A stretch of 30,239 bases of DNA from a virus, in IMG/VR virus record IMGVR_UViG_3300007511_001569, positions 1 to 30,239 of that record; one strand, 5' to 3'. The position numbers and the translations under genes were made by a program. Shown piece by piece: positions 24,235 to 30,239 of this stretch (positions within the stretch are counted from its first letter, which is position 1; every line of letters starts with the position of its first letter). The notes below the pieces were generated by a model that made no database searches, was not told where the DNA came from, and saw only the letters and a program-made list of their open reading frames with translations.

Positions 24235-24733
24235 CCTCGAGCGCTGGGCGGTGGGCTGGGTCCTCCGCCACATCGAGGGCGCTACCGTGGCGGTGCGCGT
24301 CGGGGAGGTGTATGCCTACCCGGGCTTCCGCACCCCGTGGGAAGCGTTCAAGGACGCTGCGGGCACCGGAGGCTGTGCTCTCGACGGCTACATCGCCAGG
24401 CACGGCCCTCACGGCATCAAGGCGTCCGCGGGAGGAGTGGACGTCGACATCTCCTGGAGGAGGGCCGCAGGCATCGCACTCCGGGAGGGACTCATCCTGC
24501 AGGCCATCGCGGAGACGTACCCGAACCGGCGCTTCGTCTTCGCGAAGAACCCAGAGGCACACGGGCGCTTGGTCAAGGCGCGCCGTGCCTCGCCCGAGCC
24601 GGACAACAATGTGGACCTCAGCGAGGTACCACTGTGGGAGGACCCCGATGGACAAGTACAGCGTCGTGACGGACGACGAACTCACGAAGGAAGGGCAGGA
24701 GGGCGCAGCGAAGTGCCCGTCGTGCGGGAGTGA
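24212..24733 (+). CDS. Unknown protein between HU-like and RecA-like genes (173 aa)
   Basis: ATG 24212 follows GGGGG and overlaps the HU-like gene. The first 130 residues look folded, with an aromatic N-terminal helix (LERWAVGWVLRHIEG); the last 35 are Arg/Gly-rich. That tail is encoded where the frame overlaps the next gene by 86 bp, so it is probably shaped by that other frame. No catalytic or binding motif is recognised. Confidence 0.6.
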   Translation: MPRVTKASLERWAVGWVLRHIEGATVAVRVGEVYAYPGFRTPWEAFKDAAGTGGCALDGYIARHGPHGIKASAGGVDVDISWRRAAGIALREGLILQAIAETYPNRRFVFAKNPEAHGRLVKARRASPEPDNNVDLSEVPLWEDPDGQVQRRDGRRTHEGRAGGRSEVPVVRE

Positions 24734-24824
24734 CCAGGTGGACTACACCGGCAACGTCCCCGTCTGCCCCAACTGCGGCACCGAGCCGTGGGAGCGCAAG
24801 CCCGAGGAGGACAAGCGTGGCTGA
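24648..24824 (+). CDS. Mini zinc-ribbon protein (58 aa)
   Basis: Residues 23/26 and 40/43 (CPSCG ... CPNCG) form a textbook C4 zinc ribbon in a 58-residue acidic protein. GGGAGG (24636-24641) precedes ATG 24648. The stop overlaps the RecA-like start by 8 bp (GTGGCTGA), so the two are likely co-translated. A helper of DNA or protein binding is the natural guess, with no direct evidence. Confidence 0.75.
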   Translation: MDKYSVVTDDELTKEGQEGAAKCPSCGSDQVDYTGNVPVCPNCGTEPWERKPEEDKRG

Positions 24825-25986
24825 CAAGGAGCTCACCCGCCAGGAGCAGCTCGACGCTCTCGCCGAGCAGATCACCAAGGGGTCGCGCGGCCGGGCGCGC
24901 CTGTGTCGCGCGAGCGACATCACGCTCCCCTACTACTACCTGCGCCGGCCCTCCGGCCTCATCGACCTCGACATCGCCACGGGTGGGGGGCTCCCCGCCG
25001 GCGGCCTGGTGGAGCTCATCGGACCCGAGGGGTCCTGCAAGTCCTGGCTGCTCAACCAGTACCTCAAGCGCCAGCAGGAGCTCTTCGACAAGGACTTCGC
25101 CGGCGCGGTGGCCATGACGGAGATGCACTACGACAAGCTCTTCGGCAAGATGCACGGCCTCCGCGTCGCGTACAGCGAGGAGGAGATCCAGCGGATGGAG
25201 GCGGTCGAGGACCGGCCGTTCTCCCCCGAGGAGCTGGCCGACCTGCGGGATGAGGTGGGGACCTTCCACACGGTCTTCGCCGACAGCGCCGAGTCGCTGT
25301 ACGACGCCATCCTCGACATGCTCCTGCCCGACCTCTACCACGTCCTCGGCATCGACTCCTGGGGCTCCCTGATGACCTCGGCCGAGGCCAAGAAGGGGAT
25401 GAAGGACAAGACCCGCGGCGGGTCCGCCAAGGTCAACGCCGAGTTCATCCGCCGGTACACGGCCATCATGATGGGCGTGGGCGGGGGAACCCCCGTCTCG
25501 ACCACGGTCATCGGCATCAACCAGATGCGCGACTCGATGGACCCCAAGAAGCTCTACGAGATCCAGGGAGGCTGGGCGCTCAAGCACGGCAAGTTCGTCA
25601 GCATCATGCTGCGGCCGGGCAAGCGGCTGTTCCAGAACCCCAAGGGCGTGGTCACTGAGGGCAAGCCCGAGGGCGCGTCCAAGCTGACCAAGGTCGGCAA
25701 GGTCATCAACTGGGAGATCCTCAAGGGCAAGGCCGGCTGTCACGACGGACCGACGGGCAGCTTCCGGTACTTCTACTCCACCGGCGCCGACCTCGAGCGC
25801 GCCCTCATCATCGCCGCGCAGAAGTGCGGCGTGGTCGAGACCAAGGGCTCCTGGTCCTCCTTCAACGGCAAGAAGAAGCAGGGCATCGACAAGTGGGTCG
25901 AGGCTGCCAGGACGGACCTCGATCTCCGGACCCAGATCGAGACCGCGGTACTGAAGGAACATGGGATTCAGCCCAACTACTGCTGA
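24817..25986 (+). CDS. RecA-like recombinase (389 aa)
   Basis: This ATP-dependent strand-exchange protein matches the RecA/UvsX fold. Walker A is GPEGSCKS (69-76), Walker B VLGIDS with D180, the catalytic Glu falls in AMTEMHYD, and TTVIGINQMRD corresponds to the conserved INQ strand before the L2 loop. The gly before Lys in Walker A is Cys, an unusual change. GTG 24817 with GAGGAGG upstream is preferred over a longer frame from 24730, whose extra residues (MTRWTTPATSPS...) are low complexity. The downstream resolvase, Cas4-like and RusA-like genes make a recombination-dependent replication cluster. Confidence 0.92.
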   Translation: MADKELTRQEQLDALAEQITKGSRGRARLCRASDITLPYYYLRRPSGLIDLDIATGGGLPAGGLVELIGPEGSCKSWLLNQYLKRQQELFDKDFAGAVAMTEMHYDKLFGKMHGLRVAYSEEEIQRMEAVEDRPFSPEELADLRDEVGTFHTVFADSAESLYDAILDMLLPDLYHVLGIDSWGSLMTSAEAKKGMKDKTRGGSAKVNAEFIRRYTAIMMGVGGGTPVSTTVIGINQMRDSMDPKKLYEIQGGWALKHGKFVSIMLRPGKRLFQNPKGVVTEGKPEGASKLTKVGKVINWEILKGKAGCHDGPTGSFRYFYSTGADLERALIIAAQKCGVVETKGSWSSFNGKKKQGIDKWVEAARTDLDLRTQIETAVLKEHGIQPNYC

Positions 25987-26458
25987 CTGCCGGCACTGCG
26001 GGGGCAACTCGTGGCAGCTGGTCACCAACCGGGCTCGGTGCAGGGTCTGCGGGGTCATCATCCCGCGACACTCCATCGAGCTGCCACCCACACGGGAGCA
26101 GAGGCAGGCCGCCTACCAGAGGCGCAACATCCGCCGCGACAGCGACGAGACCGAGACCGAGCACGCCAAGCGGCTCGGCGGCCGCAAGACCCGCGGCTCC
26201 GGCTGTGGCCCCTTCGACAAGGCCGACGTGGACTTCGTCGAGGAGCTCCACGAGCTGAAGGAGACGCGGGCCAAGAGCATCGCACTCACCCTGGCAGACT
26301 GGGTGAAGATTCGAGCGCAGGCGCTCGCACGCGGGAAGGTCCCCGTGATGGCGCTCACGTTCATCCACGGACGAAGTAGAACCCGCCTGGTGGTCATGGA
26401 CATCGACGACTACCAGGCGCTGAAGGAGGCAGCACGTGCAACTGAAGACTCACGCTGA
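25961..26458 (+). CDS. Zinc-ribbon plus PD-(D/E)XK protein, Hjc-like Holliday-junction resolvase candidate (165 aa)
   Basis: An N-terminal ribbon (C10, C13, C27, C30) precedes an endonuclease core: GSGCG, then D89, then E98-L-K100 (HELKET) followed by a Ser-containing helix and a hydrophobic strand (VPVMALTFI), the layout of the Hjc/RecU/T7-endonuclease-I group. It would cut four-way junctions made by the RecA-like protein. It overlaps the RecA-like gene end by 26 bp. The family placement is from motif pattern; a general nuclease remains possible. Confidence 0.75.
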   Translation: MGFSPTTADCRHCGGNSWQLVTNRARCRVCGVIIPRHSIELPPTREQRQAAYQRRNIRRDSDETETEHAKRLGGRKTRGSGCGPFDKADVDFVEELHELKETRAKSIALTLADWVKIRAQALARGKVPVMALTFIHGRSRTRLVVMDIDDYQALKEAARATEDSR

Positions 26459-27242
26459 CCTGGCGAGGTACTCGCCCCAGGAGGTGGAGGCGTTCGTCAA
26501 CTCCATCTCCCCGCTCACCGAGCTCAAGGCGTTCCTCAAGGAGCGCAACGAGCCCCTGGTCGACCTCGCGTACCAGGAGGTCCAGATCGCCCGGGCCAAG
26601 CGCCGCAGCCAGGACACCCCCAAGCTCAGGGAGACCTACCGCATCGAGCCCTCGTCCATCGACGGCTGCGTCCGCAAGCTCTGGTATCAGCTCCAGGGCT
26701 CCCCGAAGAAGGACTACGTCGACGACCGGCTCCGGCTCATCTTCGACACCGGCCACGCCGTGCACGAGCAGCTGCAGAGCTACTTCGAGGCGATGTGGGG
26801 CTGGATCGACCACCCCGACGACGCCGACGAGACCACCGACGCCTTCACCGACGAGGCCAGCGTCATGATCGAGGACAGGTTCATCTCCGGGAGCACGGAC
26901 GGCGTCCGCATCACCCCGGCCTACCGCTACGCCCTCGAGCTCAAGACCATCAACCACGACGCCTTCGGCAAGCTGACCAAGCCCCTGCCCGGGCACCCCA
27001 AGCAGTTCCACTGCTACATGAAGGGCCTGGACGTCCCGTTCGGGTACATCCTCTACTACGACAAGAACAACTCCGCGATGCAGGAGTTCGCCGTGCCCTT
27101 CTCCCAGCCGCTGTGGTCGAGCATCGTGGCGAAGACCGACCCCGTACTGGACGCCGACGACGACGGGCCGGACCCGGACGTCAAGCGCTGGGCCTGCAAG
27201 CAGTGCAACTACAAGGCCATCTGCGAGAAGAGGATGGGCTGA
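26436..27242 (+). CDS. Cas4-like / RecB-type Fe-S nuclease (268 aa)
   Basis: The RecB-family core is present: H110 (GHAVHEQL), D155 (STDGV), E168-L-K170 (LELKT) and Q190 with Tyr nearby (KQFHCYM). One cysteine before the core (C78 in DGCVRKLWYQ) and three at the end (C254, C257, C263) match the four-cysteine 4Fe-4S arrangement of Cas4 and AddB. Such enzymes resect DNA ends. No cas1, cas2 or CRISPR repeat is nearby, so a phage recombination role is more likely than spacer acquisition. AAGGAGG (26423-26429) precedes GTG 26436. Confidence 0.9.
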   Translation: MQLKTHADLARYSPQEVEAFVNSISPLTELKAFLKERNEPLVDLAYQEVQIARAKRRSQDTPKLRETYRIEPSSIDGCVRKLWYQLQGSPKKDYVDDRLRLIFDTGHAVHEQLQSYFEAMWGWIDHPDDADETTDAFTDEASVMIEDRFISGSTDGVRITPAYRYALELKTINHDAFGKLTKPLPGHPKQFHCYMKGLDVPFGYILYYDKNNSAMQEFAVPFSQPLWSSIVAKTDPVLDADDDGPDPDVKRWACKQCNYKAICEKRMG

Positions 27243-27802
27243 TGAGCAAGGCACTGTCGATGTCACGCGACGTGGAGGAGGCTCTCGACCACGCCAAGGT
27301 CATGGACCAGGTGATGGCCAACCTCAAGAAGCGAGGGATCGTCCTCCCGACCGCGCCCGAGTGGGGCGGCGAGCTGTACGCTGGGCAGCTCCCGCCGAAC
27401 AGCTCCAGCATGTCCGACCGGGACATCGGCGAGCTGCTCACCATCACCAACCAGTGGAAGAACTTCCTGCGGGGCCAGCTGTCCTTCTACGAGGGCTGCC
27501 GGGACGAGGCCAAGAAGATGGTGCGCGTCCAGCTGGCCTACCTGCGCAAGCAGCACGCCGACACGGCCAAGACCACCGAGAAGAAGTGGGTGCTCGACGA
27601 TGTGCTGGAGCGGGACGCCCGCGTCCAGGACATCACCCGGGAGCACCTGTACTTCGCCAACCTGGTCCGCATCATCAGCGCCGCCTACGACGCCGCGGAG
27701 TCGGACTTCAACACCATCAGCCGGACCATCACCCACCGCGGGCAGGCCCGGTCTGGGGCGCAGCGAGAGCGGTCCCAGTCCCACCGACGGGCCTCCCTGT
27801 GA
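27242..27802 (+). CDS. Helical protein of unknown function, possible recombination mediator (186 aa)
   Basis: It starts at ATG 27242 in a TGATG overlap with the Cas4-like gene. After a loop-rich first 65 residues, the rest is almost wholly helical and charged, ending in a basic tail (about 165-186). In overall shape and place next to a RecA-like gene it recalls UvsY-type mediators, which load recombinase on ssDNA, but no sequence signature proves this. No catalytic residues stand out. Confidence 0.65.
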   Translation: MSKALSMSRDVEEALDHAKVMDQVMANLKKRGIVLPTAPEWGGELYAGQLPPNSSSMSDRDIGELLTITNQWKNFLRGQLSFYEGCRDEAKKMVRVQLAYLRKQHADTAKTTEKKWVLDDVLERDARVQDITREHLYFANLVRIISAAYDAAESDFNTISRTITHRGQARSGAQRERSQSHRRASL

Positions 27803-28347
27803 CCCAGCCGTCCATCCTCGTGGGGTACGACGAGCTGCCGCCCTCGGCGAACAACGCGTTCTACAACGCGCCGGGTGGCGGTCGTCGGCTCACAACGGCG
27901 GCCAAGAACTGGAAGGCGCGCTTCTCCGCGCACCTGGCTCAGCAGCACCTGTTCACCATCCAGGAGATGAGGAACGCCGTCGCGGAGGGGGCAGTCCTCT
28001 CCGTGGAGATCACCCTGCGGTTCCCCCTCAAGGAGGTGTGCGTGCTGGGGTGGCCCAAGCGGTACAAGAAGGACACCTGGGTCGGGAAGAGGGGCACGAA
28101 GAGCCGGAGGCTGAAGCGCGCCGGTGAGCGCAAGGCAGAGTCCCGCTACCAGAGGATGGACATCTCCAACAGGTACAAGCTGGTCGAGGACGCGGTGGCT
28201 GACACCCTGGGCGTGGACGACCGCTTCAACTTCGTGGTCTCCGGGAAGAAGCTCGTCGACGACGAGAACCCGGGGCTGTCCGTGCTCCTCGTCCTCGACG
28301 ACCCCCGCGCCTTCGGCGTCCCCGAGGAGTTCCTCGGTGCGGAATGA
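27799..28347 (+). CDS. RusA-like Holliday-junction resolvase (182 aa)
   Basis: The RusA signature is seen as RMDISNRYKLVEDAVADTLG, followed by DDRF: D121, N124, K127, D131 and D140/D141 correspond to the metal-binding cluster of the family, with Ser123 where E. coli RusA has Asp. A PPSANNAFYN start (14-23) matches the usual N-terminal strand and loop. An insert of about 30 basic residues lies before the signature. It starts in a GTGA overlap and ends in ATGA. It is a second, unrelated resolvase type in the same operon. Confidence 0.85.
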   Translation: MTQPSILVGYDELPPSANNAFYNAPGGGRRLTTAAKNWKARFSAHLAQQHLFTIQEMRNAVAEGAVLSVEITLRFPLKEVCVLGWPKRYKKDTWVGKRGTKSRRLKRAGERKAESRYQRMDISNRYKLVEDAVADTLGVDDRFNFVVSGKKLVDDENPGLSVLLVLDDPRAFGVPEEFLGAE

Positions 28348-28715
28348 GCGGCATCGTCTTCTGTCCCGGCCCAGACCCCGCAAGGCGGAGTCCGCATCAG
28401 GTCTCGCGCATCAAGTGCTTGCTCATGCCCTTCGACCACTGCGTGGACTGCCCGAACCACTCGTTCCAGGTCCTGCTCCCGGACCTGCGCCGGCTCATCC
28501 CGTGCCCTCTCGGGAAGCTCGCGGCCGAGGCCCGGAGCACCGACCTGGTCTACCGGCTCAAGAGCACGAACCCTGTGCTCGCTCGCGACGTCATCCATGC
28601 GATGAAGCACGGCCTCGACGACACCGAGGTCGACATCCAGCTCTGCAAACTGAAACCGCTGTTCTACACCTGCACCAGCTGCCAGGGGAGAGACACCTAT
28701 GACCCAAGACACTGA
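28344..28715 (+). CDS. Cys-rich putative zinc protein (123 aa)
   Basis: Eight cysteines (7, 25, 33, 36, 54, 101, 110, 113) include CVDC and CTSC pairs that could build one or two zinc sites. It starts in an ATGA overlap with the RusA-like gene and its last 17 bases overlap the next gene. The family is unknown. Three successive Cys-rich products follow each other here, suggesting related roles. Confidence 0.65.
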   Translation: MSGIVFCPGPDPARRSPHQVSRIKCLLMPFDHCVDCPNHSFQVLLPDLRRLIPCPLGKLAAEARSTDLVYRLKSTNPVLARDVIHAMKHGLDDTEVDIQLCKLKPLFYTCTSCQGRDTYDPRH

Positions 28716-29028
28716 GACCTCCGACTTCCTCGAGGAGCTCAACATCAGCGAGCTGGTCAAGCTCGCCGAGGAGCAGGGTCTCGGGCACCTGAGCCCTGCC
28801 CTCTCCCGGTCGCGCCTCAAGCGCATCGTCGCTGGAGAGATCGAGCCCGAGCCCACCGACATGTGCCCCAGCATCCCCAACCGCGAGAAGCTCAGCGCCT
28901 TCGTGGAGCGCCACGCCGACATCGTCCGGAGCCAGCTCCCGCTGTGCGGCGGGTACTGCATGACGCACGGCTGCCCCGTGGGGATCGCCCTGAACTGCTT
29001 CGACGAGAACCGGAAGCATGTACAGTAG
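28699..29028 (+). CDS. Small SAP-like protein with Cys-rich end (109 aa)
   Basis: The first half (ELVKLAEEQGLGHLSPALSR, about 18-37, with RLKRIVAGE following) has the helix-turn-helix shape of SAP-type DNA-binding motifs. The second half holds C56, C83, C87, C92 and C100 (CGGYCMTHGC), a likely metal site. GGGGAGAG upstream supports ATG 28699. The SAP match is by eye and weak. Confidence 0.65.
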   Translation: MTQDTETSDFLEELNISELVKLAEEQGLGHLSPALSRSRLKRIVAGEIEPEPTDMCPSIPNREKLSAFVERHADIVRSQLPLCGGYCMTHGCPVGIALNCFDENRKHVQ

Positions 29029-29722
29029 AGACGATCTTCAACGGGTCACTTGCCTGGACTGCGCCCGTCTGGGAGGATGCTCGGAGGCATACCGCCTGGC
29101 CAAGAACCAGGGACCTCAAGCGCTCCTCGACTACATCTGTCATCAACGCTGGAAGCCATGCAGCCCAGCCGCTACGGCTGCACGATGGGACACACTGGAG
29201 AGCCTCGGGCTGCTGGCTCTCCGGGGAATGATTGAGTCGCAAACCAACACGGAGGACAACGTGACGCGACCGGAACGCGAACAGGAACTGCAGGCCCTCA
29301 ACCGGATGGACCTGCGCAAGGCCGCCATGCAGGCGGGCTACCCCCACAAGGAGTCGCTCAAGGCCAAGTCCGAGGCGATGATCACCTTCATCCTGGAGAA
29401 GGAGTTCCCGGCTGACGAGAAGCCGCCGCCCAAGAAGACCACCACCAAGAAGAAGACCACCAAGAAGAAGGCCGCGGCCAAGCCGGCGCCGGCCCCCGAG
29501 CCCCCCGCGGGCGACCCCCTCGCCGCGCTCGGCGAGGTCCTCGACTCCCACGCCGCCACCCTGGACAGCCTCGTCGCGAACCAGGAGACCATCATCGCCA
29601 ACCAGCTCAAGCTCGGCGCCCTGCTCCAGAACCTGGGGTACGGCATCATGGAGCCCGAGGACTGGGACGCGCTGGTCGCCGACGCGTTCCCGGAGCTCGC
29701 TGACTCGGGGGAAGGCGAGTAG
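29018..29722 (+). CDS. Composite protein: Cys-rich N-terminal part plus SAP-like/H1-like C-terminal part (234 aa)
   Basis: Residues 1-81 contain CLDC, C21, C41 and C48, and use unusually many A/T-ending codons. From residue 82 codon use returns to the local GC-rich norm. The second part has a SAP-like motif (ALNRMDLRKAAMQAG), a Lys/Thr/Ala/Pro tract at about 138-165 like histone H1 tails, then an amphipathic helix region. A GTG at 29261 with a perfect GGAGG (29251-29255) opens the second part, so it may be made separately. DNA binding is likely from the charge pattern; the rest is unknown. Confidence 0.7.
   Translation: MYSRDDLQRVTCLDCARLGGCSEAYRLAKNQGPQALLDYICHQRWKPCSPAATAARWDTLESLGLLALRGMIESQTNTEDNVTRPEREQELQALNRMDLRKAAMQAGYPHKESLKAKSEAMITFILEKEFPADEKPPPKKTTTKKKTTKKKAAAKPAPAPEPPAGDPLAALGEVLDSHAATLDSLVANQETIIANQLKLGALLQNLGYGIMEPEDWDALVADAFPELADSGEGE
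29251..29263 (+). promoter_or_regulatory. Internal GGAGG and GTG start inside the composite gene
   Basis: GGAGG (29251-29255), five bases, then GTG (29261). It lies exactly where codon use changes, suggesting a second start giving a 153-residue protein. Confidence 0.5.
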
Positions 29723-29742
29723 ACCCGAGCGAGTACCTCGCG

Positions 29743-29913
29743 GTGACGGCTGACGAGCTGCGCAAGATGCTCGACGACCCAGACAAGCTCTACAGGTTCG
29801 CCCGCAAGCTCGGGCTGACCGTGGGCGACGGGGACTCCCCGCAGAAGGTCGTGTCGAAGCTGCTGCAGCTGGCCGTCCGGGTCGACAACATCCCCAACTA
29901 CAACGCTCTCTGA
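29743..29913 (+). CDS. Small protein of unknown function (56 aa)
   Basis: GTG 29743 is the first usable start in an open frame that runs to 29913, 20 bases past the previous stop. The product is helical (ELRKMLDDPDKLYRFARKLG) with a short second helix and GC-rich codon use like its neighbours. No ribosome site stands out, which lowers confidence. It is the last plus-strand gene before the strong hairpin. Confidence 0.55.
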   Translation: MTADELRKMLDDPDKLYRFARKLGLTVGDGDSPQKVVSKLLQLAVRVDNIPNYNAL

Positions 29914-29924
29914 GCGCCTGGCCC

Positions 29925-29948
29925 GGCCCCCTCCTTCGGGAGGGGGTC
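29925..29948. terminator. Strong cUUCGg hairpin terminator between convergent genes
   Basis: A 10-bp stem (29925-29934 with 29939-29948, one G-T pair) is capped by TTCG closed by C and G, a very stable tetraloop. It lies 12 bp after the last plus-strand stop and 19 bp from the minus-strand gene's stop. No long T-run follows, as is usual in high-GC bacteria. Confidence 0.8.
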
Positions 29949-29966
29949 GCGGTCCATCCCTCTCGA

Positions 29967-30239
29967 TTAGCCCCAGACTGGTGTGGCCTTGGGGTTGCGC
30001 GCCCACTGCATGAACAGGTCGCGTGGGACGGAGAACTCCCCTGGGTTCAGTGCCATGTCGTCAGACACGGCGGCGACGGACTTCGGGAGGTCCACGGTCA
30101 GCTTGGTTGGGGTACTTCCCCCCTTCGCCGCACGTGCAGCGTACTCCGCCGTGCGTGGCGTACCCTGCGGCGCCATCCACAATGCCCTCCCACCCTGGCC
30201 TGTAGAGCTGGGTCCGTACTTCAGGATGTTCGGGACGTG
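29967..30239 (-). CDS. C-terminal part of an unknown minus-strand protein
   Basis: The frame is open from the right edge to TAA at 29967 and gives at least 90 residues. The visible part is Ala/Gly/Pro-rich with a possible DLPKSVAAVSDDMALNPGEF segment and ends in FMQWARNPKATPVWG. Its strand matches the head module, so it probably belongs to another virion gene, but no family is recognised. The true start is outside the window. Confidence 0.65.
   Translation of the reverse strand, partial: HVPNILKYGPSSTGQGGRALWMAPQGTPRTAEYAARAAKGGSTPTKLTVDLPKSVAAVSDDMALNPGEFSVPRDLFMQWARNPKATPVWG

Noticed and set aside
26436-27242. CRISPR-Cas locus around the Cas4-like gene
   Set aside because: No repeat array and no cas1, cas2 or effector genes are seen.
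14441-28421. Ten-base CAAGTGCTTG at 14441, 16555 and 28412
   Set aside because: Two copies lie in coding sequence with ordinary codons, and three hits of a ten-base word are not strong evidence in 30 kb. Only the intergenic copy is kept as a possible site.
1-30239. tRNA genes, insertion sequences, integrase or attachment sites
   Set aside because: The gaps between genes are all under 150 bp and none shows a cloverleaf, transposase or direct-repeat pair.

Overview
The window is part of the genome of a large tailed bacteriophage (Caudoviricetes). It carries a portal-like protein and other head-gene candidates, a near-complete phage replisome (DnaB-type helicase, DnaG-type primase, family-A DNA polymerase), a recombination set (RecA-like recombinase, Cas4-like nuclease, two different Holliday-junction resolvase families) and its own multisubunit-type RNA polymerase. 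No ribosomal, tRNA or housekeeping genes are seen. The DNA is GC-rich (roughly two thirds GC by eye), strongly G/C-biased at third codon positions, and many starts are GTG in GTGA or ATGA overlaps. This fits a high-GC host, plausibly an actinobacterium, but the host is inferred and not shown.

Layout. On the minus strand, 1-6045 encodes one continuous polypeptide in which a bacterial-type RNA polymerase beta subunit runs straight into beta-prime; only the extreme C-terminus lies beyond the left edge. Positions 6046-6138 form a divergent control region. On the plus strand, 6139-7343 holds five tiny genes: a protein that is about half Asp/Glu, a one-helix membrane peptide and three Cys-rich zinc-finger proteins. 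A hairpin at 7351-7373 separates them from a minus-strand head module (12289 down to 7389) with three unrecognised proteins and the portal candidate, all overlapping. A second divergent region (12290-12418) carries a good sigma70-like promoter for the head module.

From 12419 to 29913 everything is on the plus strand and almost gapless. First come an HTH protein, a UvsW-like SF2 helicase, a family-4-type uracil-DNA glycosylase and small unknowns. After an internal promoter with a perfect palindrome (16553-16663) come helicase, primase, a protein with six CxxC pairs (candidate ssDNA-binding protein), DNA polymerase, a fused two-part protein, a PD-(D/E)XK nuclease, an HU-like protein, the RecA-like protein, an Hjc-like resolvase, a Cas4-like nuclease, a possible mediator, a RusA-like resolvase and Cys-rich or SAP-like small proteins. 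A strong cUUCGg hairpin at 29925-29948 ends the unit, facing the 3' end of another minus-strand gene that enters from the right edge.

Working together, plus-strand genes look like the replication/recombination/host-takeover side, and minus-strand genes like the virion side plus RNA polymerase. The most interesting item is the fused beta-beta-prime polymerase, which lacks the beta-prime N-terminal zinc finger, has Ala for the conserved Gln after the catalytic NADFDGD motif and has an altered rifampicin pocket. A motif AAC(C)TGnCATAAG shared by the two plus-strand leader regions is a candidate phage-specific promoter element.
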